DNA from: an uncultured Pelagibacteraceae bacterium
GTDB lineage: Bacteria > Pseudomonadota > Alphaproteobacteria > Pelagibacterales > Pelagibacteraceae
Assembly (NCBI GenBank): GCA_902566785.1
Contig: CACFKI010000001.1
Location: 1 to 64,000 of the forward strand
Direction of reading: 5' to 3'
DNA: 64,000 nt
The notes under the pieces were generated by a model. It saw nothing but the letters and a program-made list of their open reading frames with translations. It searched no databases and was not told the DNA's origin. Positions 58,217-64,000 of this stretch are shown in pieces. Position 1 is the first letter of the stretch; every line of letters starts with the position of its first letter. The translations under genes and the position numbers were made by a program.

Positions 58217-60541
58217 TCATTCAATTTTTCTTTTATAATTTAAATAACCAAAGAATAAAAAAATAACCAGTGCTATTGGATAAATAAACATTTTATTTGG
58301 TCTATCTAAATTTTCAATTTTTAATTCACTAACTATATCATCTAATTCCAATCCTGCTTTCTTTGCAAGACCATTCCAAACTAAGCTGTCCACAATAATT
58401 TTATTTTTGTTTTCAATTAAAGATATTCCAAAATCATCAAATTTAAAATCTTGTTCAAAAGAATTTTTGTTAATTACAAACAATTTATATCTCTCACCAT
58501 ACTCACTCAATCTTGTGATTTTTATATGAACATCTCTATCTTTATCAATAGAAATAGATTTATAGTTTTTTAAGTCTAAAAATTCAAATTTAGGATAAAA
58601 TTTATTTAAAATAAATTCAGGAGCAAGAAAGCATATGGAAAGAAACAAAAATATAAATATTTCATAAATTTTTAATTTGCTAAAAAACCATCCTTGAGTA
58701 GCAGAAGTAAATATTAATATACCTATAAGTGATGTGACTATTACTAATAAAGCATGCCAAAAATTATCTATACCTATTAATAATAGTTCATGATTGAATA
58801 AAAATACAATTGGAAGTATTCCTGTTCTTAAACTATACCAAAATGCTTGAACACCAGTTTTCAATGGATCACCACCAGAAATACCTGCAGCAGCATAAGA
58901 TGCTAATCCAACTGGGGGAGTAACATCAGCCATTAAACCAAAGTAAAAAACAAACAAATGAACTGCTATTAGTGGAAAAATATATCCAGATGCATTTCCA
59001 ACATCAATTAATACCATTGACATTAATGAAGCAACCACAACATAATTGGCTGTAGTTGGCAAACCCATTCCCAATATTAAACACAAAACAATTGTTAACA
59101 ATATTAAAATGATAACATTATCTCTTGCAACTGCCTCTATAACAATTATCAAGTTTGTACTTAAACCAGTTGAACCGACTGCTCCTACAATTACACCGGC
59201 GGTTGCTATGGCAATTCCAACAGCAACCATATTAATTGCACCTTTCTGAAAACCTTTATTAGTTTGATCAAACCAAATTTGTAATGCTTCAAATTTATTA
59301 GGGAGCTTTATTATTTTATCTAATAAATTAACAAAAATTAAGGCTATGGTTGCATAAAAAATAGAATATGAAGCAGTAAATCTAAAATAAACTAATAATA
59401 TAATAAGTACGAAAATAGGTATTAAAAAATGTAAACCAGAAAAAAAAGTTTGTTTTAAATTAGGTACATCTTTTTCCTCCATACCTTTTAAATTTAATTT
59501 TAATGCCTCTAAATGAGAAATATAAAATAATGCTATGTAAGAAATTATAGCAGGTAAAAAAGCATGCTTAACAACCTCAAAATAAGTTACTCCAATAAAA
59601 CTTGCCATAACAAATGCAGCGGCACCCATAACAGGAGGCATAATTTGTCCATTTACAGATGATGAAACTTCAATTGCCCCAGCTTTTTCTTTAGAAAAGC
59701 CAGTTTTTTTCATAATAGGTATTGTGAAAGTTCCTGTAGTTACAGTATTGGCAACTGAGGAACCCGAGATTAAACCAGTCATCCCAGAACCTAATATTGC
59801 AGCTTTTGCTGGACCACCTTTCATTTTTCCAACCATTGCAAAAGCCAAGTTGAGAAAATATTGACCCCCTCCTGCTGTTTCTAAAAGCCCACCAAATAAA
59901 ACAAACAAAAAAATAAAATCAACAGATACCCCTATAGGTATTCCAAATATTGCTTCTTGATCAAACCATTGAAAGCCAATTAATCTATTTAAAGATAATC
60001 CGCCATGAGAAATTATTTCTGGAGCATATCTTCCAAAATAAGAAAATAATAAAAAACATACTGCTATTATTACCAAGGGAATCCCAATAACCCTTCTAGT
60101 CGCTTCTAATAGTATTAAAATCCCACAAATACCTATAATTAATTCAATGGGTATAATTGTTTCTCCGAAATTTAATTTGAGTAAGATGCCTCCTCTATCT
60201 ACAAGTTGATCATAAAAAAAATAAATATATAAGCATGATAAGGCTCCTATAATTCCAATTAAAATATCAAAAATTGAAATTTTTTTTGATCTGCTTATTG
60301 GAAAAATTAAAAATGCCAATAATAATGCAAAGCCTAAATGAATTGCTCTTGCAGGCAAACCTTTAAACATTCCAAAATTAAAAATGAAAGGGAAAGGAGA
60401 CGCGTACCAAAGTTGGAAAAAAGACCAAATTACAGCAATAATTAAAACTATTTTAAGATGTAATCCTTTTAATTTTTTTGTTGGGGATATATCCTCGTTA
60501 ATTTTACTCTCTATATTTGAGTTAGAGTCTTGATTTATCAT
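58217..60541 (-). CDS. TRAP-TAXI transporter fused permease with C-terminal DUF3394 domain
   Basis: A 774-residue polytopic protein that fuses the small and large TRAP membrane subunits. The DctM-like part has GGLLETAGGGQYFLNLA, GSGMTGLISGSSVANTVTTG and GLPTTANYVVVASL, as in Na+-dependent secondary uptake systems. After the last permease helix, residues about 640-740 form a soluble domain with VWNGLAKKAGLELDDIVSEL, resembling a PDZ and matching the DUF3394 extension of some TAXI permeases. A final helix follows. It works with the upstream TAXI binding protein; the solute is unknown. Confidence 0.9.
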   Translation of the reverse strand: MINQDSNSNIESKINEDISPTKKLKGLHLKIVLIIAVIWSFFQLWYASPFPFIFNFGMFKGLPARAIHLGFALLLAFLIFPISRSKKISIFDILIGIIGALSCLYIYFFYDQLVDRGGILLKLNFGETIIPIELIIGICGILILLEATRRVIGIPLVIIAVCFLLFSYFGRYAPEIISHGGLSLNRLIGFQWFDQEAIFGIPIGVSVDFIFLFVLFGGLLETAGGGQYFLNLAFAMVGKMKGGPAKAAILGSGMTGLISGSSVANTVTTGTFTIPIMKKTGFSKEKAGAIEVSSSVNGQIMPPVMGAAAFVMASFIGVTYFEVVKHAFLPAIISYIALFYISHLEALKLNLKGMEEKDVPNLKQTFFSGLHFLIPIFVLIILLVYFRFTASYSIFYATIALIFVNLLDKIIKLPNKFEALQIWFDQTNKGFQKGAINMVAVGIAIATAGVIVGAVGSTGLSTNLIIVIEAVARDNVIILILLTIVLCLILGMGLPTTANYVVVASLMSMVLIDVGNASGYIFPLIAVHLFVFYFGLMADVTPPVGLASYAAAGISGGDPLKTGVQAFWYSLRTGILPIVFLFNHELLLIGIDNFWHALLVIVTSLIGILIFTSATQGWFFSKLKIYEIFIFLFLSICFLAPEFILNKFYPKFEFLDLKNYKSISIDKDRDVHIKITRLSEYGERYKLFVINKNSFEQDFKFDDFGISLIENKNKIIVDSLVWNGLAKKAGLELDDIVSELKIENLDRPNKMFIYPIALVIFLFFGYLNYKRKIE

Positions 60542-60560
60542 TTAATTACTTTACCATAAA

Positions 60561-60590
60561 AAAAGGCCCAATACTTATGTTGGGCCTTTT
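60561..60590 (-). terminator. Intrinsic terminator between TAXI binding protein and permease
   Basis: AAAAGGCCCAA (60561-60571) and TTGGGCCTTTT (60580-60590) are perfect 11-base inverted arms around an eight-base loop. On the minus strand the right arm runs into seven or more T residues, a textbook Rho-independent terminator. It follows the TAXI gene stop by about 22 bases and precedes the permease ATG. It probably lets binding protein be made in excess over permease. Confidence 0.85.
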
Positions 60591-60612
60591 AATTTTGAAT
60601 ATTTGATTAAAA

Positions 60613-61620
60613 TTACATTAATCCAGCTTCTTTGTAATATCTAATGGCACCTGGATGTAAAGGTGCAGATAAACCATCAGCAATCATATCTTCTTTTTTC
60701 AAAGGGGCAAAAGCAGGATGTTGTTTTTTGAAATCATCAAAATTTTCAAAAACTGCTTTAACTACAAGGTATACTAATTCCTCTTCAATAGCGTTACTTG
60801 TTACAACAGTAGCTTTAACTCCAAAAGTAGTTACATCTTTTTTTTGACCTGTGTATGTACCTTTTGGAATGATTGCTTGGGCATAATAATCAGCACCATC
60901 AATTAAGCCTTGTACAGGACCACCAGTAAGATTGATTGGCATTGCTTTTGCTGCACAAGTCGCTGCTTGCTCCATTGCACCATTTGGAAATCCAACAGAA
61001 TATCCATAAGCATCTATCTTACCATCACATAAAGCTTTTACTTGTTCAGAAGATGTAAGTTCTGTAACAGATTTAAAGTAACTATTATCTACTCCCATAG
61101 CTTTCATTAGCTCTTCCATTGTTCCTCTTTGACCTGAACCTGGATTACCAATATTTACAACTTTACCTTTCAAACCTTTAAAATCTTTAACTTTTGCTTT
61201 TTTTCTCGCCCAAATTTGAAAAGGCTCGTTATGAACTGAAAAGACAGCTCTTAATCCATCAAACTGTTTTCCTTCCCATTTACTTGAACCATTAAAAGCA
61301 TGATACTGCCAGTCTGACTGAGCTACTCCAAATTGGAATTCTCCAGCTGCTATCTGACCAATGTTATAATTCGATCCACCTGTAGATGGAGCAGTACATC
61401 TATATTGTTTATCAGTTACTGCTTTACTTCTTCCATGCTCAGAACTTGTTGCGTATTTATGCAACATTTTACATATTGCGTTACCTGTCTGAAAATACAC
61501 TCCAGTAGGTCCCCCTGTTCCTATAGTGAAAAACTCCGCTGATTTTGAAACTGCAGTCATTGAAAATGTAGCTGCAAAAAAAACTAGAGCACTAGACAGA
61601 GATGTGATTATTTTTTTCAT
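60613..61620 (-). CDS. TAXI-family TRAP transporter solute-binding protein
   Basis: A 335-residue periplasmic protein. The signal peptide is about residues 1-28 (hydrophobic ALVFFAATFSMTA, likely cleaved after SKSA). The mature part starts EFFTIGTGGPTGVYFQTG, the classic TAXI N terminus, with NIGNPGSGQRGTMEEL later. It captures a substrate and delivers it to the fused permease encoded downstream. A strong GGAGGA Shine-Dalgarno lies just before the ATG, and an intrinsic terminator follows the gene. Confidence 0.95.
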   Translation of the reverse strand: MKKIITSLSSALVFFAATFSMTAVSKSAEFFTIGTGGPTGVYFQTGNAICKMLHKYATSSEHGRSKAVTDKQYRCTAPSTGGSNYNIGQIAAGEFQFGVAQSDWQYHAFNGSSKWEGKQFDGLRAVFSVHNEPFQIWARKKAKVKDFKGLKGKVVNIGNPGSGQRGTMEELMKAMGVDNSYFKSVTELTSSEQVKALCDGKIDAYGYSVGFPNGAMEQAATCAAKAMPINLTGGPVQGLIDGADYYAQAIIPKGTYTGQKKDVTTFGVKATVVTSNAIEEELVYLVVKAVFENFDDFKKQHPAFAPLKKEDMIADGLSAPLHPGAIRYYKEAGLM

Positions 61621-61623
61621 GTC

Positions 61624-61629
61624 TCCTCC
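61624..61629 (-). promoter_or_regulatory. Strong Shine-Dalgarno before the TAXI gene
   Basis: On the minus strand GGAGGA-GAC-ATG: a near-perfect anti-16S match, unlike most genes here, which have weak or no visible sites. It fits high expression of a periplasmic binding protein. The spacing to ATG is short. Confidence 0.6.
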
Positions 61630-61709
61630 ATTATTAAATTAAACAAATCTAACCATCTAAAAATTGATGTGTCTAGTAAATAAAAGTTAAGTATTTTAAT
61701 ATTAATTTA

Positions 61710-62933
61710 TTAAGATTCAACCCAAGCTTTAAGTCTTTTCGTACCTTCAACAACTTTTGGGGCATACTTATTTAAGAGTTTATCATCAATATTTGTATTT
61801 TCTGAAATATTGTTCATAAAATCTTTTCCATCAAAATCTGTAAAACTTAATCTTACAATCATTTTATGTGAATTAAATCCAAAATCAGAACCAGGCAAAG
61901 ATGCAACTCCAGTATTATCTAATATATCTTCACACAATTTTTCAGCAGAAATAAATTTTTTATTCAAAAATTCTGGCATTATATAGAATCCTCCTTGGGG
62001 TTTTGAAATTAAAACATTATTTGACCTTAAATTTTCAAACATATAATTACCTAATGTCTTAAGAATATTTCTGGATTTTTTTAAATACAGATTATGATCA
62101 TTTTCAAAAGCAGTAATTGCAGCATACTGTATTGGAGAGCTTACAGAAGTAAATGTTTCACTGGCTAAGACTTTTAAAGAATTAATAAGATTTGATAATT
62201 TATTTGGTATCACAAAATACCCTAAACGCCATCCTCCTGCTCCACACCATTTACTAAGACCATTGCTTATTATGGTTTGATCAGGACAAAATTCTGATAT
62301 TGATTGATAATTATTTTCAAATGTTAAATTAGAATAAATTTCATCTGATAACACAGTTAAATTATATTTTTTTATTACAGAGCTTAGCTCCTCTAGATTT
62401 TCACAATTTAGACCACATGGATTATTTGGAGAATTTAAAAATAATAAATATTTTTTATTTTTGTTTTGTGAAACTATTTTTTCAATTGAATTAGGTGATG
62501 GGAACCAATTATTATCTCTATTTGTATCTATAAAATGAAATTTATTTCTACCTATTATTGCCTGTGGTTTATATGAAACCCAGCTAGGAGCTGGCAATAA
62601 AATTTCACCATCAAATAATAATTGTAATAAAAACATCAATTCTTTAGAGCCAGGGCCAATAATAATATTTTGAGATTTATAAATATTATTTTTTTTTTTA
62701 CTTTCAAACTTTGCTATTGACTCTCTTAATTCAAGCAGTCCTTGCATCGGTAAATATTTATTTTGAAAAGAATTTTTTTTTAGACTAGCTTCAACATCAT
62801 CTGGAATTGGAAATGGAGATTGACCAAAACCAAATTTAAAAATTTTTTTTCCTTGATTTTCCAGATCCTTTGAAATTTCATTAATTTTTAAAGTAGATGA
62901 GGTTTTTAAATTTTGTAAGATGTCTTTAATCAT
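61710..62933 (-). CDS. PLP-dependent class I/II aminotransferase
   Basis: A 407-residue fold-type I aminotransferase. The PLP lysine lies in SNGLSKWCGAGGWRLGY, preceded by NSPNNPCG (pyrimidine-binding Asn) and VLSDEIYSNL (Asp to the PLP nitrogen). It resembles aspartate/aromatic aminotransferases, but the amino donor cannot be told. Its ATG shares one base with the acetoacetyl-CoA synthetase stop (TAATG), so the two are coupled. The 89-base gap after it leads to the TAXI gene. Confidence 0.9.
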   Translation of the reverse strand: MIKDILQNLKTSSTLKINEISKDLENQGKKIFKFGFGQSPFPIPDDVEASLKKNSFQNKYLPMQGLLELRESIAKFESKKKNNIYKSQNIIIGPGSKELMFLLQLLFDGEILLPAPSWVSYKPQAIIGRNKFHFIDTNRDNNWFPSPNSIEKIVSQNKNKKYLLFLNSPNNPCGLNCENLEELSSVIKKYNLTVLSDEIYSNLTFENNYQSISEFCPDQTIISNGLSKWCGAGGWRLGYFVIPNKLSNLINSLKVLASETFTSVSSPIQYAAITAFENDHNLYLKKSRNILKTLGNYMFENLRSNNVLISKPQGGFYIMPEFLNKKFISAEKLCEDILDNTGVASLPGSDFGFNSHKMIVRLSFTDFDGKDFMNNISENTNIDDKLLNKYAPKVVEGTKRLKAWVES

Positions 62934-64000
62934 TAATATTTTAATTCCTTTATATTTTTAAATTCATTTAAAACTTTTGGATTTGATATTGCTTCTATAT
63001 TTTTAATTTTGTTACCATCAATTATATTTTTAACTGCTAACTCTACTATCTTTCCATTTTTAGTTCTAGGAATGTCTGAAACTTCTATAATTTTTGAAGG
63101 AACATGTTTTGGTGAAGCGTTAGTCTTAATCTCTTTTTTTAACATATTTATTAGATTTTGATCTAACGATGAATTTTTGTTTAGTACTACAAATAATATA
63201 ACTCTAACATCATTATCCCACGGCTGTCCAACAACTATAGACTCGTTTATTTCTTCAAATTTTTCAACTATTGAATATATTTCTGAAGTGCCTAGTCTGA
63301 CTCCGCCTGGGTTAAGAGTTGCATCCGATCTTCCATAAATAATATATCCACCAGAATTTTTTTTCTCTGCGTAATCACCGTGATGCCAAATATTTTTAAA
63401 TCTTTTAAAATATGCATTTTTGTACTTTAGGTCTTTTTTGTCGTTCCAAAATTTTAGCGGCATTGATGGAAATGATGATTTACAAACTAATTCTCCTTTT
63501 TTATTTTTTATTGATTTGCCATTAGAATTAAATACGGTGACATCCATACCCAGACCATTATTTTGTATTTCGCCAGACCTAACTGGTTCATAAATATTTC
63601 CTAATACAAAACAGGAAATAATATCTGTTCCTCCAGAAATAGATGATAAATGAACATTCTTTTTTATATTTTTATAAACAAACTCGAAACCATCTTTTGA
63701 TAAAGGTGAGCCAGTTGAACAAATTGTTTTTAATTTTTTAAGTTTATATTTTGAAATAGTCTTAATTCCAAATTTTTTTAATGAGTCAATGTATTTTGCA
63801 CTTACTCCTAAAAGTGTAATTTTCTCCTTCTCAGCAATTTTAATTAGTAAGTCTTTATTTTTATACATTGGTGAGCCATCAAAAAGTACTATTGATGCTT
63901 TGGATGCTAAAGAGCTAACTAACCAATTCCACATCATCCACCCACATGTAGTAAAATAAAAAATATTGTCTCCAGGATTAATTTCACAGTGCAGTTGATG
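62933..64000 (-). CDS. aacS: Acetoacetyl-CoA synthetase (5' part beyond window)
   Basis: Only the C-terminal 355 codons lie in the window. The tracked ORF starts at an internal methionine, but the frame stays open to base 64000, where it reads HQLHCEINPGDNIFYFTTCGW before MMWNW. That segment is typical of acetoacetate-CoA ligase. The adenylation motifs YGRSDATLNPGGVRLG and the PRTKNGK catalytic lysine near the C terminus are present. It activates acetoacetate to acetoacetyl-CoA with ATP, for ketone-body use or polymer metabolism. Acetyl-CoA synthetase is less likely given the sequence details. Confidence 0.92.
   Translation of the reverse strand, partial: HQLHCEINPGDNIFYFTTCGWMMWNWLVSSLASKASIVLFDGSPMYKNKDLLIKIAEKEKITLLGVSAKYIDSLKKFGIKTISKYKLKKLKTICSTGSPLSKDGFEFVYKNIKKNVHLSSISGGTDIISCFVLGNIYEPVRSGEIQNNGLGMDVTVFNSNGKSIKNKKGELVCKSSFPSMPLKFWNDKKDLKYKNAYFKRFKNIWHHGDYAEKKNSGGYIIYGRSDATLNPGGVRLGTSEIYSIVEKFEEINESIVVGQPWDNDVRVILFVVLNKNSSLDQNLINMLKKEIKTNASPKHVPSKIIEVSDIPRTKNGKIVELAVKNIIDGNKIKNIEAISNPKVLNEFKNIKELKY

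Overview
The window is a gene-dense, very A+T-rich bacterial chromosome segment with almost no intergenic DNA. Protein families and gene order are alphaproteobacterial: murA-DUF2948-hisD-infA, argB-HAD-dapD-dapE with truA-fmt-def, bolA-J-domain-cobS-cobT, and a RegB-type redox sensor kinase. With the extreme compaction, poly-A/T-rich coding and TRAP-type uptake, this points to a streamlined marine SAR11 (Candidatus Pelagibacter) genome. That assignment is an inference from the sequence; no 16S gene is present.

Layout. 1-7.9 kb (minus): a housekeeping run from two basic microproteins through dcd, murA, DUF2948, hisD and infA, then tRNA-Phe, a cold-shock protein, tRNA-His, hisS, hisZ and a sulfotransferase cut by the left edge. 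8-16.2 kb: tRNA-Thr, a TVP38-type membrane protein, then a long plus-strand run rpmH-rnpA-yidD-yidC-argB-HAD-dapD-dapE followed by an HDAC-family deacylase and a SET-domain protein. 16.2-20.3 kb (minus): truA, fmt, def, a large unrecognised exported protein and a small membrane protein. 20.4-25.6 kb: aroK-aroB, bolA (opposite strand), J-domain protein, cobS and cobT. 25.6-28.9 kb (minus): RegB-like kinase and gyrB. 29-35.3 kb: a surface-glycan block around tRNA-Ser (methyltransferase, 2OG-Fe(II) oxygenase, GT17, a three-part nucleotide-sugar fusion enzyme, GT9). 35.3-44.8 kb (minus): GT4, thrS, infC, rpmI, rplT, pheS, pheT, lepA. 44.9-53.4 kb: alpha/beta hydrolase, gltD-gltB, uppP, an EamA transporter. 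53.4-57.4 kb (minus): pyruvate dehydrogenase aceE-aceF with an unusual domain arrangement. 57.4-64 kb: tRNA-Arg with two tiny candidate ORFs, a PaaI-type thioesterase, a TRAP-TAXI permease and binding protein, an aminotransferase and the 3' part of acetoacetyl-CoA synthetase.

How the genes work together. Most serve translation (five tRNAs, three aminoacyl-tRNA synthetases, IF1, IF3, L34, L35, L20, EF4, Fmt/Def, RnpA), envelope building (MurA, UppP, YidC/YidD, DapD/DapE, glycosyltransferases), amino-acid synthesis (His, Arg, Lys/DAP, aromatic, glutamate via GOGAT) and central carbon entry (PDH, acetoacetate activation, TRAP uptake). There are no mobile elements, CRISPR arrays, rRNA genes or phage genes. 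No intergenic stretch exceeds about 300 bases; the longest are 3272-3500 and 57396-57634, described below.

Most notable observations: the lipoyl domain of PDH sits on E1 and is absent from E2; an 847-residue epimerase/cupin/C-methyltransferase fusion; an HDAC-SET pair inserted into the dapE-truA neighbourhood; a tRNA-His with G1:U72 and A73 ending four bases before the hisS start; and repeated interlocking of convergent genes at a shared TTAA.
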